Made by a program: the position numbers and the translations under genes
Assembly: GCF_013349995.1 (NCBI RefSeq)
Contig: NZ_JABVXF010000001.1
Span: 248,001 to 312,000 of the forward strand
Origin: Pseudoalteromonas sp. 0303
Lineage (GTDB): Bacteria > Pseudomonadota > Gammaproteobacteria > Enterobacterales > Alteromonadaceae
Reading direction: 5' to 3'
DNA length: 64,000 nucleotides
In this document: piece by piece, positions 55,177-64,000 of the stretch
Layout of the letters: every line of letters starts with the position of its first letter
Position numbering within the stretch: position 1 is the stretch's first letter
The notes under the pieces: generated by a model
The model's database searches: none
What the model was told of the DNA's origin: nothing
What the model saw: the letters and a program-made list of their open reading frames with translations, nothing else

Positions 55177-55693
55177 CTAAAAAATAGACACCTTCTGACT
55201 TAACGTTCTAAGCATAAGTTTAGTGTTTGGGGTTTCGGCGTCTAAACCATACAACAAGGTCATAAAATAGCAGTCGAGTAATATAGCTGCTTTTACTTTA
55301 TTAAATTGCGGTTGGTCGGCAAAAACTAATGATTGGATTAGCTCCATGTGCTGTTGCTGGAATGATTGCGAAAACAATCGCTGGCTAAAAAGTACAAAAG
55401 CGGTTGTGTAAACAATAAAACTGATAAAAATATTGTGCGTAATGATTAATCTTTAAGCGAGCAGGCCGATGTATATCGGTTTCTTTTGCGCGCTCCAACA
55501 CATCATTAAATTTGTCTTCGAGGCAGGCTTCTAAAATAGCCACTTTATCAGCAAAATGATTAAACAAGGTGCCAACCGCTATGTTGCTTGCTGCTGAAAT
55601 TTGCCGTGTTGAAGTATCGTTAAATCCTTGCTCAGTAAAAAGGTGCCAGGCTGCATCTAAAATACGTTGGTGAGTATCGCCATGTTTTCTCAT
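55177..55693 (-). pseudogene. TetR family regulator gene broken by a frameshift
   Basis: The 5' part (55693 to about 55430) encodes a good TetR helix-turn-helix domain (RILDAAWHLFTEQGFNDTSTRQISAASNIAVGTLFNHFADK), but that frame ends at a TAG at 55385. The other frame, open from about 55435 down to 55177, continues the ligand domain without a good start (IFISFIVYTTAFVLFSQRLFSQS ... LRTLSQKVSIF). Joined, they give about 170 residues, a normal TetR length. Restoring the frame needs removal of one base near 55430-55440, where T runs occur. It may be a real mutation or a sequencing error. Confidence 0.78.
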
Positions 55694-55899
55694 TTTTAAC
55701 CTGCTGTTTTTATTTGGTTATTTTAAAAGTGAGCGTGCTCATATACATATATGAGCACGATCATTAAAGGTAGTCGTAAGTGTTGAGCTTGTAAAATTAG
55801 CCTGTGTATTTAATTAAACTTTCATGGCGTGCCAAGCGGCTTTAGTTTAAAATTGCACGCAGTTTCGTTTTTACTTTTTACCCGCTGGAGGGTACCGCT

Positions 55900-57486
55900 A
55901 TCATTAGTACAGCTAATATCACCATGCAATTTGGTGCTAAACCTTTATTCGAAAATATCTCAGCAAAATTTGGCGATGGTAACCGTTACGGTTTAATCGG
56001 TGCGAATGGCTGTGGTAAATCAACCTTCATGAAAATCCTAAGTGGTGAACTAGAGCCATCTTCAGGTAATGTCAGCACAGATCCAAACGAGCGTATTGCT
56101 AAACTAAACCAAGACCAGTTTGCTTACGAAGAGTTTTCTGTAATCGACACAGTGATCATGGGTCATAAAGAGCTGTGGGAAGTAAAAAAAGAACGTGACC
56201 GTATTTACAGCTTACCTGAGATGAGCGAAGAAGACGGTATGCGTGTAGCAGACCTAGAAACTGAGTTTGCCGAAATGGATGGTTACTCAGCAGAAGCTAA
56301 AGCAGGTGAGTTACTAATTGGTGTAGGTATTGGCACAGAGCAACACTACGGCCCTATGTCTGAAATTGCACCAGGCTTTAAACTGCGTGTGTTACTTGCG
56401 CAGGTGCTGTTTTCTGATCCAGATATCATGCTACTCGATGAGCCTACCAATAACTTGGACATTTACACCATCAAGTGGCTAGAAGACGTACTAAACCAGC
56501 GTGACTGTACCATGATCATCATTTCGCACGACCGTCACTTCTTAAACTCAGTTTGTACACACATGGCCGACATCGATTACGGTGAGCTTCGTATTTACCC
56601 AGGTAATTACGATGAGTACATGTTTGCTGCAACGCAAGCTCGTGAGCGTCTACTAAGCGAAAATGCCAAGAAGAAAAGCCAAATTGCCGAACTTCAACAG
56701 TTCGTATCGCGTTTCTCTGCGAACGCTTCAAAAGCAAAGCAAGCCACATCACGTGCTAAACAAATTGATAAAATTCAGCTTGAAGAAGTTAAAGCTTCTT
56801 CTCGTCAAAGCCCGTTTATTCGTTTTGAGCAAGAAAAGCAATTATTCCGTAATGCCTTGGAGCTAACAAATTTAACACAAGGCTTTGAAGAAACATTATT
56901 CAGTGGCCTTGAAGGCCTAGTTGAAGTAGGCGAGCGCATTGCAATTATCGGTGAGAACGGTGTTGGTAAAACCACACTATTAAATACCCTTGCTGGTCGT
57001 TTAGCACCAAAACAAGGTGAATTTAAATGGTCTGATAACGCTAATATCGGTTATTACGCTCAAGACCATGCTGACGAGTTCGAACAAGACATGAACTTAT
57101 TTGAGTGGATGGAACAATGGCAACAAGAAGGTGACGATGAACAAGTTGTTCGTAGTTTCTTAGGTCGTATGCTGTTTTCACAAAACGATATCAAAAAGTC
57201 AGTAAAAGTGATTTCAGGTGGTGAGCAAGGCCGTATGCTGTTTGGCAAAATTATGATGCATAAACCAAACATCTTATTAATGGATGAGCCAACCAACCAC
57301 ATGGATATGGAATCAATCGAAGCGCTTAACTTAGCACTTGAAGCATACGAAGGGACATTATTGTTCGTATCTCACGATAGACAATTTGTATCATCGCTTG
57401 CAAACCGTATTTGGGAAATCAAAGACGGCAAAGTTATCGACTTTAAGGGTACATACACTGAGTACCTAGCAAGCAAAGAAGCCTAA
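55900..57486 (+). CDS. ybiT: ABC-F family ATPase, YbiT-like, with non-AUG start
   Basis: Cytoplasmic ribosome-associated ABC-F protein with two ATP-binding cassettes. First cassette: [21 protein letters not shown] and [10 protein letters not shown]; linker with the charged [42 protein letters not shown] region; second cassette: [28 protein letters not shown]. The sequence tracks E. coli YbiT closely. E. coli starts MLVSSNVTMQFG; here the codons before the first ATG (55924) read IISTANIT in frame, and GGAGGG lies seven bases before the ATC at 55900. An in-frame TAG at 55843 and the lack of ATG, GTG or TTG between force a non-standard start (ATC 55900 or ATT 55903), giving 528 residues, near the 530 of YbiT. 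Confidence 0.87.
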   Translation: MISTANITMQFGAKPLFENISAKFGDGNRYGLIGANGCGKSTFMKILSGELEPSSGNVSTDPNERIAKLNQDQFAYEEFSVIDTVIMGHKELWEVKKERDRIYSLPEMSEEDGMRVADLETEFAEMDGYSAEAKAGELLIGVGIGTEQHYGPMSEIAPGFKLRVLLAQVLFSDPDIMLLDEPTNNLDIYTIKWLEDVLNQRDCTMIIISHDRHFLNSVCTHMADIDYGELRIYPGNYDEYMFAATQARERLLSENAKKKSQIAELQQFVSRFSANASKAKQATSRAKQIDKIQLEEVKASSRQSPFIRFEQEKQLFRNALELTNLTQGFEETLFSGLEGLVEVGERIAIIGENGVGKTTLLNTLAGRLAPKQGEFKWSDNANIGYYAQDHADEFEQDMNLFEWMEQWQQEGDDEQVVRSFLGRMLFSQNDIKKSVKVISGGEQGRMLFGKIMMHKPNILLMDEPTNHMDMESIEALNLALEAYEGTLLFVSHDRQFVSSLANRIWEIKDGKVIDFKGTYTEYLASKEA

Positions 57487-57503
57487 TTAGTTGATGAGTG
57501 ATT

Positions 57504-57530
57504 AAAAGCCATGCATGTCATGGCTTTTTT
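57504..57530 (+). terminator. Terminator after the ABC-F gene
   Basis: AAAAGCCATG-catgt-CATGGCTTTT with a T run. Confidence 0.87.
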
Positions 57531-57634
57531 GTGCTTCTAGAGTCGCATCTTGATGTGAGTTAGGTATATAATACCCGCCACAAAATAAGGACAAAAGTCC
57601 GCTTTTTAGAAAACTATTTAACTGAGGTGTATTT

Positions 57635-58117
57635 ATGACTGTTGGCATTATTATGGGTTCCAAATCAGACTGGCCAACGATGGAACATGCGGCGTTAATG
57701 CTAGAAAAATTCGGCATTGAATACGAAACTAAAGTTGTTTCTGCTCACCGTACCCCTCAATTACTTGCTGACTATGCAAGTTCAGCTGCAGATCGCGGCA
57801 TTAAAATTATTATCGCAGGCGCCGGTGGTGCTGCGCACTTACCAGGTATGGCTGCGGCGTTCACATCACTGCCAGTTTTAGGTGTACCAGTTAAGTCTAA
57901 AACACTAAATGGTGTTGATTCGTTATTATCTATCTGCCAAATGCCTAAAGGTGTTGCGGTAGGTACTCTTGCTATTGGTGAAGCAGGTGCTGCAAATGCT
58001 GGCCTTTTAGCGGCACAAATTTTAGGTTGCCAACAGCCTGAAATCTTCGCAAAAGTAGAAGCTTTCCGTAAAGAACAAACAGACACTATCTTAGCTAACC
58101 CTAATCCTGCAGAGTAA
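57635..58117 (+). CDS. purE: N5-carboxyaminoimidazole ribonucleotide mutase
   Basis: Purine synthesis enzyme that converts N5-CAIR to CAIR. The 160-residue class I protein has the phosphate/substrate loops [33 protein letters not shown] and [45 protein letters not shown]. The TATAAT at 57567-57572 may be its -10 box, and I see no PurR box. Its stop is one base before the purK start, so the two genes are co-translated. Confidence 0.96.
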   Translation: MTVGIIMGSKSDWPTMEHAALMLEKFGIEYETKVVSAHRTPQLLADYASSAADRGIKIIIAGAGGAAHLPGMAAAFTSLPVLGVPVKSKTLNGVDSLLSICQMPKGVAVGTLAIGEAGAANAGLLAAQILGCQQPEIFAKVEAFRKEQTDTILANPNPAE

Positions 58118-58118
58118 T

Positions 58119-59267
58119 ATGAATATTCTAATTTTAGGTGCAGGTCAGTTAGCTCGCATGATGAGCTTAGCGGGTGCACCGCTTGATTTAAATGTTGTTG
58201 CCTACGATGTGGGTAGTGAAAAAATCATTCACCCATTAACTGGTGAAGTTCATAACAGCACATTACAACAAGCTATTGATAACGCAGACGCGATTACAGC
58301 AGAGTTTGAACACATTCCTGATGATGTACTTACACTCTGTTGTCAAAGCAATAAGTTTTATCCGGGTAAAGCGGCAATTAAAACAGGTGGCGATCGCGCA
58401 CTTGAAAAAGCATTACTTGATAAAACAGATGTTGAATGTGCGCCTTACCAATTAATTACAGAAAAAGCGCACCTTATTGCTGCTGTAGAGCGTTTAGGCA
58501 AGCCACTTGTGATCAAAACTTGCCAAGCGGGTTACGATGGTAAAGGGCAATGGCGCTTAAAGTCTGATGATCAAATTGACCAAATCTGGTCAGAAATGGC
58601 AGATTTCATAGCATCAGGCACTGAAAGTGCGCCGCATTCTATTATCGCTGAAAAGATGATCCCATTTGACCGTGAAGTATCTATCATTGGTGCTCGCGAC
58701 AAAGCGGGTAACACCGTTATTTATCCATTGACTGAAAACCAACACACCAATGGTGTACTTACGCTTTCAGTTGCGGGTAAAGAAAAAGCAGCGATTCAAG
58801 AACAAGCAGAGCTGGCATTTAACAAGTTAGCGCAAGAGCTTGACTATGTGGGTGTATTAGCAATTGAGTTTTTTGATGTACAAGGTACGTTATTAGTAAA
58901 CGAAATTGCGCCACGCGTTCATAACTCAGGTCACTGGACACAGCAGGGTACACACTGCTCACAGTTCGAAAACCACATGCGCGCTGTTGCAGGTCTACCA
59001 TTAGGTAGTACAGAGTGTCTTCGTCCTACTGCTATGATCAACGTATTAGGTCAGCCTTCAATCCCACACTCAGTACTAGCAACGCAAGACGTTACAAGTC
59101 ACTGGTATGGTAAAACGGCTAAACCGGGACGTAAGATGGGTCATATCAATGTATCGGCTGATAACCTTCACCAATTAGGTGAGCGTTTAGCGGCACTGGC
59201 TGAAATTTTGCCAGAGCAAGACTACCCAGGAGTAGCTGATACCAGCACTCAACTTATTTTAAACTAA
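58119..59267 (+). CDS. purK: N5-carboxyaminoimidazole ribonucleotide synthase
   Basis: ATP-grasp enzyme that carboxylates AIR with bicarbonate and supplies PurE. The N-terminal LILGAGQLARMMSLAGAPLDL, the ATP-grasp region GKPLVIKTCQAGYDGKGQWRL, the metal-binding LLVNEIAPRVHNSGHWTQQGTHCSQFENHMRAV and the C-terminal KAGRKMGHIN-like KPGRKMGHINV all fit PurK. Length is 382 residues (E. coli 355). It completes the purEK unit, which ends in a terminator. Confidence 0.95.
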   Translation: MNILILGAGQLARMMSLAGAPLDLNVVAYDVGSEKIIHPLTGEVHNSTLQQAIDNADAITAEFEHIPDDVLTLCCQSNKFYPGKAAIKTGGDRALEKALLDKTDVECAPYQLITEKAHLIAAVERLGKPLVIKTCQAGYDGKGQWRLKSDDQIDQIWSEMADFIASGTESAPHSIIAEKMIPFDREVSIIGARDKAGNTVIYPLTENQHTNGVLTLSVAGKEKAAIQEQAELAFNKLAQELDYVGVLAIEFFDVQGTLLVNEIAPRVHNSGHWTQQGTHCSQFENHMRAVAGLPLGSTECLRPTAMINVLGQPSIPHSVLATQDVTSHWYGKTAKPGRKMGHINVSADNLHQLGERLAALAEILPEQDYPGVADTSTQLILN

Positions 59268-59282
59268 TCAGTTTAAATTCTT

Positions 59283-59308
59283 AAAAGCCGAGTTTATCTC
59301 GGCTTTTT
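59283..59308 (+). terminator. Terminator after purK
   Basis: AAAAGCCGAG-tttat-CTCGGCTTTTT, a 10-bp stem with T run, 15 bases after the stop. Confidence 0.88.
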
Positions 59309-59421
59309 AATCGCTATTATTTATCCACAAACTTCGCTAATTTTGTACCTCTTGTCTCAAAGCACTTGCGTCAGGGTCATCTTGCTATAGACTAATATTT
59401 TTATATTAATATTAGTTCGTT

Positions 59422-59652
59422 ATGTTACATCCTCGATTTAGAACAGTCGTATTTGCGTTCTTTATGGCGCTGTTTATGTCTGGATTTATGTCTTTAGTGA
59501 TCAGCATCTTTAACGTTGGTTTAACCGATAACATTGCAACCATTTGGCTTAAAGCATGGGCTTTTGCATTTTGCGTGGCATTTCCTACCGTTATTTTTGT
59601 TGCACCTGTGGTGCATAAGCTAACCAATAAACTTATCAGAGCACCGTTGTGA
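59422..59652 (+). CDS. DUF2798 family small membrane protein
   Basis: A 76-residue protein with two membrane helices (VVFAFFMALFMSGFMSLVISIF and AWAFAFCVAFPTVIFVAPVVHKL), the usual DUF2798 layout. Function unknown. Its stop overlaps the start of the YeiH gene (GTGA), which indicates translational coupling and an operon of three genes with YeiH and the EEP protein. It follows a purK terminator and an AT-rich gap that may hold the operon promoter. Confidence 0.82.
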   Translation: MLHPRFRTVVFAFFMALFMSGFMSLVISIFNVGLTDNIATIWLKAWAFAFCVAFPTVIFVAPVVHKLTNKLIRAPL

Positions 59653-60581
59653 TAGCAGAACGCCCAAAGCAGTTTCTATTTATTGCACTATTTTTAGTAT
59701 CAGCATTACCATTTGTTGGCTCTGCTACGGCACTTGTCGTCGGTGCTTTATTTGCCATGATATTAGGCAACCCGTTTGCAGCACAGTCACAAAAAATAAG
59801 TAAATGGATGCTAAAGTTGGCGGTGATTGGCTTAGGCTTTGCTGTTGATTTTAATCAAGTAATAGAAGTAGGGCGCAGCTCTATTGTGCTTACTATTGTC
59901 AGCATTACCGCTATTATTGGCCTTGGAGAAATTTTATCTCAGTTATTTAAGTTAAATAAAAACACCGGTGTACTTATTTCATTTGGTACTGCCATTTGTG
60001 GTGGTAGCGCCATTGCAGCAATGGCGCCGGTTATAAAGGCCAAAGATCACGAAGTAGCTATCTCACTCGCTGTAGTGTTTTTATTAAACGCCCTTGGCTT
60101 AGTGTTATTCCCAATGATTGGCCATTACTTTGGTCTGACTGAGCAACAATTTGGTGTTTGGGCTGCACTTGCTATTCACGACACCAGTAGTGTAGTGGGG
60201 GCTTCCGCTGCGTATGGGGCATCAGCGCTTGCTATTGCCACAACTATTAAACTAACCAGAGCGATGTGGATCATCCCTTATACAAGCATTGCGGGTGTGT
60301 TTTGGAAATCGGATGAAAAAGCCAGTATCCCATTGTTTATATTTGGTTTTTTAGCGGCGGCGCTAATTAACTCGAGCTTTCCTGAGTATCAAACACTTTG
60401 GCATGCACTCAATGTTGGTGCTAAACAAGTTTTAGTAATGACCTTATTTTTGATTGGTAGTGGTTTATCTATTTCAGTCTTAAAACAAGCGGGCATTAAA
60501 CCTTTTATCATGGCGATGATCTTATGGATCATTGTCAGCAGTATTATTTTACTACTTATAGTAGACGGATTTATTTCATGA
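59649..60581 (+). CDS. YeiH family putative sulfate exporter (UPF0324)
   Basis: A 310-residue membrane protein of the YeiH/UPF0324 family (Cons_hypoth698) with about ten hydrophobic segments. Family signatures are LVVGALFAMILGNPF, LKLAVIGLGFAVDF, the conserved ISFGTAICGGSAIAAMAPVI and AIHDTSSVVGASAAYG. The family is described as putative sulfate or sulfur-compound exporter; evidence is limited. The start is GTG overlapping the DUF2798 stop, and its stop overlaps the next start (ATGA). Confidence 0.86.
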   Translation: MIAERPKQFLFIALFLVSALPFVGSATALVVGALFAMILGNPFAAQSQKISKWMLKLAVIGLGFAVDFNQVIEVGRSSIVLTIVSITAIIGLGEILSQLFKLNKNTGVLISFGTAICGGSAIAAMAPVIKAKDHEVAISLAVVFLLNALGLVLFPMIGHYFGLTEQQFGVWAALAIHDTSSVVGASAAYGASALAIATTIKLTRAMWIIPYTSIAGVFWKSDEKASIPLFIFGFLAAALINSSFPEYQTLWHALNVGAKQVLVMTLFLIGSGLSISVLKQAGIKPFIMAMILWIIVSSIILLLIVDGFIS

Positions 60582-61741
60582 AAAACGCTTTATTAACTTC
60601 TTCAATAGCACTGGCTGTAGGCTTATTTGCTAACAATGTATCGGCTGCTGATTTACGTGTTGCTACCTTTAATGTGAGTATGGATGCAACTAACTACGCT
60701 AAAAAAGGCGAGGCGATCGATAAAGATGCTTTAAGCAAAGCATTAGCGAGCAACCACCAGCAAATTCGTAACATTGCCGAAATTATTCAGCGCGTAAGAC
60801 CTGATGTAATTTTACTCAATGAGTTTGATTATATTGATGCCGACAAAGGCATTAACGTATTTCGTAAAAACTACCTGCAAGTATCGCAAAATAAGCAGGT
60901 TGCCATCGATTACCCGTATTACTTTATTGCACCTGTTAACACTGGTTTACCTACTGAGTTTGACCTAGACAACGATGGTGTAAAGGGGCATTACAAAGGC
61001 GACGCACACGGCTTTGGCTTCTTTGAGGGGCATTATGCAATGGCCGTATTGTCGCGCTACCCAATTGATTTAGATAAAGCGCGTACATTACAAACATTCA
61101 AATATAAAGATATGCCAAATGCACAAATGCCCATTGACCCCAAAACAGGTAAGGACTGGTATTCAGCTGAAGAATGGCAAGCAATTCACCTAAGTTCTAA
61201 GTCTTTTTGGGATTTACCAATAGATGTAAAAGGCAAAACGTTTCATTTGCTTGCTTCGCACCCAACGCCGCCTGTTTTTGATGGTGACGAAGACCGTAAC
61301 GGTAAGCGTAACCACGATGAAGTACGCCTTGTTGCTGATTACATCAACAATGCTAACTACATTTACGATGATAAAGGTCAAAAAGGTGGCTTAAAACCGA
61401 AAAGCCGCTTTGTTATTGTTGGTGATTTAAATGCTGCGCCAGAAGGGGGTAAGGCACGCCCGAATACCACAGACCAAATTTTAAAAAACCCATTAGTGAA
61501 TACCTCTTTTACGCCAACAAGCAAAGGCGCTAAAGAATCGTATAAAGAAGATTACGCTAAAAACTATACCGCTTATTGGCAAGCTCGTGCTGATTACGTT
61601 TTACCATCAAATTATGGTATTGAGATAAACGATGGTGGCGTTTTTTGGCCACAGAAAAACTCTGAACTGTTCCGTTTAATTAAAGATCGTAACGCATCAT
61701 CTGATCACCGTATGGTATGGCTTGATATCAGCTTAAAATAA
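60578..61741 (+). CDS. Secreted endonuclease/exonuclease/phosphatase family protein
   Basis: A 387-residue exported hydrolase with a signal peptide (MKNALLTSSIALAVGLFANN, cleavage about VSA-A at residue 23). The EEP fold residues are visible: RVATFNVSM, the metal glutamate in ILLNEFDYID, GDLNAAPEGG, and SDHRMVWLDI at the end. Loop stretches with FDLDNDGV and DGDEDRNG look like calcium-binding motifs. It could be an extracellular nuclease, sphingomyelinase-like or phosphodiesterase enzyme. I start at the ATG at 60578 since the signal peptide begins there and it overlaps the YeiH stop (ATGA). Confidence 0.87.
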   Translation: MKNALLTSSIALAVGLFANNVSAADLRVATFNVSMDATNYAKKGEAIDKDALSKALASNHQQIRNIAEIIQRVRPDVILLNEFDYIDADKGINVFRKNYLQVSQNKQVAIDYPYYFIAPVNTGLPTEFDLDNDGVKGHYKGDAHGFGFFEGHYAMAVLSRYPIDLDKARTLQTFKYKDMPNAQMPIDPKTGKDWYSAEEWQAIHLSSKSFWDLPIDVKGKTFHLLASHPTPPVFDGDEDRNGKRNHDEVRLVADYINNANYIYDDKGQKGGLKPKSRFVIVGDLNAAPEGGKARPNTTDQILKNPLVNTSFTPTSKGAKESYKEDYAKNYTAYWQARADYVLPSNYGIEINDGGVFWPQKNSELFRLIKDRNASSDHRMVWLDISLK

Positions 61742-61846
61742 GCTGTTATTAAACGGAAAACTTTGGCTGTTTATCCTATAAAAATTGCTATTTCATCAGT
61801 GCTTCTGCTTAAATAGGGCGAATTATAATAACCCGTAAGAAGCACT

Positions 61847-64000
61847 ATGAAATTCAAAACCACTGCTAATAAAACGTTAGTGGCTCTCGCAGTCGCATCT
61901 AGCTTCATGCTAGCAGGTTGTCAATCAACCGCCTCAACGCCTTCTGAAGAACAAGTTACCAATGTAGCACCAGTTGTTGCTACTCCTGCTGATACAGGGT
62001 CAGCTGAAATCACGTTAGAGCAAGCAATGGCTCACCCTGATTGGTTAGGCCGTCAGCCTGAGCGTGCTTTCTGGAATGGTGATTCTAACAGCATCGTTTA
62101 TGCACAAAAGCAACAAGGCAATGAGTTACGCGATTTATACGTTCAAGCGGTAAATAGCCAATCTGCATCACAATTAGCGTTAAACAAACTACACACTGTA
62201 GGCGCTAAAAATGCCGTTTATTCTGCAGATAAAAAGCAACAGGCTTATGCATTTGAAGGTAATATCTTCGTTAAAAACCTAAGCACTGGTCAAATTACAC
62301 AAATCACTCACGATAGCGCACAGCAATCAAAACCACAGTTTTTAACTGATGGTAGCCTTGCATATCGCCAAGGTAATGCATTTTATAAAGTTGATTTAGC
62401 AACGGGTCGTCAAGTTGAATTAGTTAACTTGCACCTAGACGATGCACCTAAAGGTGTACAAGAGCCAGACACTTACATTGCAAAAGAGCAGCACAAACTA
62501 ATTGATTACATTGCGCTGACGCACAAAAACAAAAAAGATCGTGAAGAGCGTAAAGCACAAATCAACGAGCAAAACGACAGCATTGCTAATGCACAGTTTT
62601 ATTTAGGTAAAGGTAAGCGTTTAGCAGATGTACAGCTTTCACCAAATGGCCAAGCACTTGTTGCAGTAACCACAGAAAGCCGTTCATGGCGCGATGAAGG
62701 CGATATCATGCCTAATTACATTGCCGATGATGCACGCGTAAAAGCAGAAAAAGTACGCCGTCGTGTTGCCGATGAAAAACCAATCAGCTCAGACGTTGTT
62801 TACATCGACCTTAAATCAGGCGAGCAAACAACTCTGGCATTCGATACCTTACCAGGTTTTGATGAAGACGTACTTGCAGCTGTTAAGAAAGAAAACTACG
62901 CCCGTGATGGTAAAACTTATAAGTCTGAAAAAGCACCACGTGCTATCAATTTAATGATGGATTGGGGTTGGGACCAAAGTGCAATCCAATGGAACACAGA
63001 TGGTTCACAAGTAGCTCTTATGCTTGAAGCATGGGACAACAAAGACCGTTGGTTAGCCACAGTTGATACACAAAACAATAAACTTGTTTCACAGCACCGT
63101 CTGCATGACGACGCGTGGGTTAACTATGCATACAATGATTTTGGCTGGTTGAACAACTCAGACACGCTTTACTACCTATCAGAAGAGTCTGGTTACAGCC
63201 ACATTTATAAAAAGCCACTTAATGGTAAAGCAACGCAGCTTACTAAAGGCCAATTTGTTGTTTCTAACTTAACGTTAACGGCTGATAACTCAGCGATTTA
63301 CTACAAAGCAAACGTTGAGCACCCAGGTCTTTACGAAATCTATCGTGTAAACCCTGCAAACGGTGAATCTGAGCAAGTAACAAACCTTGATGGTATGACT
63401 GATTACCAGTTAAGCCCAGATGAAAGCAAACTATTGCTAACTCACTCAAAAATTATGTCGCCGCCTGAGCTTTATGTTGCTGATGCAAAAGCAAACACCC
63501 AAGCAACTCAGTTAACGCACACGGTATCTGACGAGTTCTTAGCGAAAAAACTAATTGCACCTAAGATTGTTGCTGTGCCTTCAAGCCACACCGATCAGGC
63601 AATTTACGCAAAAGTATATTACCCAGCTGACTATAAAGAAGGCGAAACAGGTAAAAACCGTAAAGCGGTTATCTTTAACCACGGTGCTGGTTACTTACAA
63701 AACTCACACATGGGTTGGTCTGGTTACTTCCGTGAGTTTATGTTCCACTCACTATTGGCTTCAGAAGGCTACGTAGTAATGGACATGGACTACCGTGCAT
63801 CGAAAGGTTACGGCCGTGATTGGCGTACAGCCATTTATCGTCAAATGGGTACACCTGAAATCCAAGATTTAGCAGACGGCGTAAGCTGGATGGCAGACAA
63901 CGCAAACGTAGATACACAAGCTGTAGGCACTTATGGTGGTTCTTACGGTGGTTTCATGACGTTTATGGCGCTATTCACACAACCTGATTTATTCAAAGCA
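61847..64000 (+). CDS. S9 family prolyl oligopeptidase-like lipoprotein, 5' part
   Basis: A serine peptidase of the DPP-IV/acylaminoacyl-peptidase class that runs off the window end; 718 codons are visible. The signal peptide has a lipobox (LAGC, Cys25), so the enzyme is lipid-anchored outside the cytoplasm. A beta-propeller of WD40-like (PD40) repeats spans about residues 50-580 (for example QLSPDESKLLLTHS). The alpha/beta-hydrolase domain begins near AKVYYPADYKEGE with FNHGAGYLQ, and the nucleophile serine is in GTYGGSYGGFMTF. The Asp and His of the triad lie beyond the window. The frame is open to base 64000. TATAAT at 61826-61831 could be its -10. Confidence 0.93.
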   Translation, partial: MKFKTTANKTLVALAVASSFMLAGCQSTASTPSEEQVTNVAPVVATPADTGSAEITLEQAMAHPDWLGRQPERAFWNGDSNSIVYAQKQQGNELRDLYVQAVNSQSASQLALNKLHTVGAKNAVYSADKKQQAYAFEGNIFVKNLSTGQITQITHDSAQQSKPQFLTDGSLAYRQGNAFYKVDLATGRQVELVNLHLDDAPKGVQEPDTYIAKEQHKLIDYIALTHKNKKDREERKAQINEQNDSIANAQFYLGKGKRLADVQLSPNGQALVAVTTESRSWRDEGDIMPNYIADDARVKAEKVRRRVADEKPISSDVVYIDLKSGEQTTLAFDTLPGFDEDVLAAVKKENYARDGKTYKSEKAPRAINLMMDWGWDQSAIQWNTDGSQVALMLEAWDNKDRWLATVDTQNNKLVSQHRLHDDAWVNYAYNDFGWLNNSDTLYYLSEESGYSHIYKKPLNGKATQLTKGQFVVSNLTLTADNSAIYYKANVEHPGLYEIYRVNPANGESEQVTNLDGMTDYQLSPDESKLLLTHSKIMSPPELYVADAKANTQATQLTHTVSDEFLAKKLIAPKIVAVPSSHTDQAIYAKVYYPADYKEGETGKNRKAVIFNHGAGYLQNSHMGWSGYFREFMFHSLLASEGYVVMDMDYRASKGYGRDWRTAIYRQMGTPEIQDLADGVSWMADNANVDTQAVGTYGGSYGGFMTFMALFTQPDLFKA

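Noticed and set aside
57601..57634. Search for a PurR box upstream of purE
   Set aside because: No sequence close to the ACGCAAACGTTTGC-type operator is visible between the ABC-F terminator and purE.
1..64000. Search for CRISPR arrays, insertion sequences, prophage, integrases, toxin-antitoxin pairs and biosynthetic clusters
   Set aside because: No spaced direct repeats, transposase or integrase-like protein, or linked toxin-antitoxin genes were found on either strand.

Overview
The window looks like a chromosomal segment of a marine gammaproteobacterium of the order Alteromonadales, most like Pseudoalteromonas. This is judged by eye from the AT-rich sequence, the close resemblance of the housekeeping proteins to Escherichia coli and Shewanella orthologues, and conserved gene neighbourhoods: sppA-ansA near a YdjA-like nitroreductase, fur-fldA-ybfE-DUF2788-ybfF with seqA-pgm, proS-trmO, bioA/bioBFCD, etfQO/etfBA and purEK. 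No database was searched, so the genus is an inference.

Layout. 1-3.4 kb: the C-terminal part of a SulP anion transporter, then a LytS-type sensor kinase and LytTR regulator pair. 3.4-9.6 kb: pykA and gnd diverge from a 423-base gap rich in dyad symmetries, followed by ansA and sppA. 9.8-15.1 kb: fadH, a DoxX-like membrane protein, a nitroreductase, two small membrane proteins, a tRNA-Ser(UGA) and fklB. 15.1-20.1 kb: fur, fldA, ybfE, a DUF2788 protein and ybfF on the minus strand; seqA and pgm on the plus strand. 20.1-25.2 kb: astE and the branched-chain 2-oxoacid dehydrogenase operon. 25.3-31.1 kb: a putative heavy-metal exporter with a start-site hairpin, an M28 aminopeptidase lipoprotein, a DUF3025 protein and a NatAB-like ABC exporter. 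31.2-37.8 kb: a large hybrid histidine kinase, an LpxH-like phosphoesterase, proS and trmO. 37.9-42.8 kb: a small outer-membrane barrel, an acyl-CoA thioesterase and the electron-transfer flavoprotein genes. 42.9-50.6 kb: a PstS-like gene remnant, asnS, a small P-loop kinase and the biotin genes. 50.7-55.7 kb: htpX, small accessory genes, a fused GFA/monooxygenase ORF, a porin and a frameshifted TetR gene. 55.9-64 kb: an ABC-F ATPase, purEK, a DUF2798/YeiH/EEP operon and the start of an S9 peptidase.

How the genes fit together. The best-supported regulatory theme is catabolism of branched-chain amino acids and fatty acids. ACGT-type palindromes that resemble LiuR sites lie upstream of the bkd operon and, twice, between the etfQO and etfBA units that take electrons from acyl-CoA dehydrogenases to quinone; fadH supports unsaturated fatty-acid beta-oxidation. 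A BirA-like operator with the same 16-base spacer as the E. coli site separates bioA from bioBFCD.

Most of the window is ordinary housekeeping DNA. I see no prophage, insertion sequence, CRISPR array, integrase or toxin-antitoxin module, and no clearly new multigene system. The items that deserve a second look are local: a non-AUG start for the ABC-F gene, a hairpin that covers the ribosome-binding site of the metal exporter, a terminator abutting the ansA start codon, a 10-bp tandem repeat carrying -10-like hexamers before the hybrid kinase, a chimeric ORF made from two unrelated families, two broken genes, and several long perfect inverted repeats without an assigned regulator.
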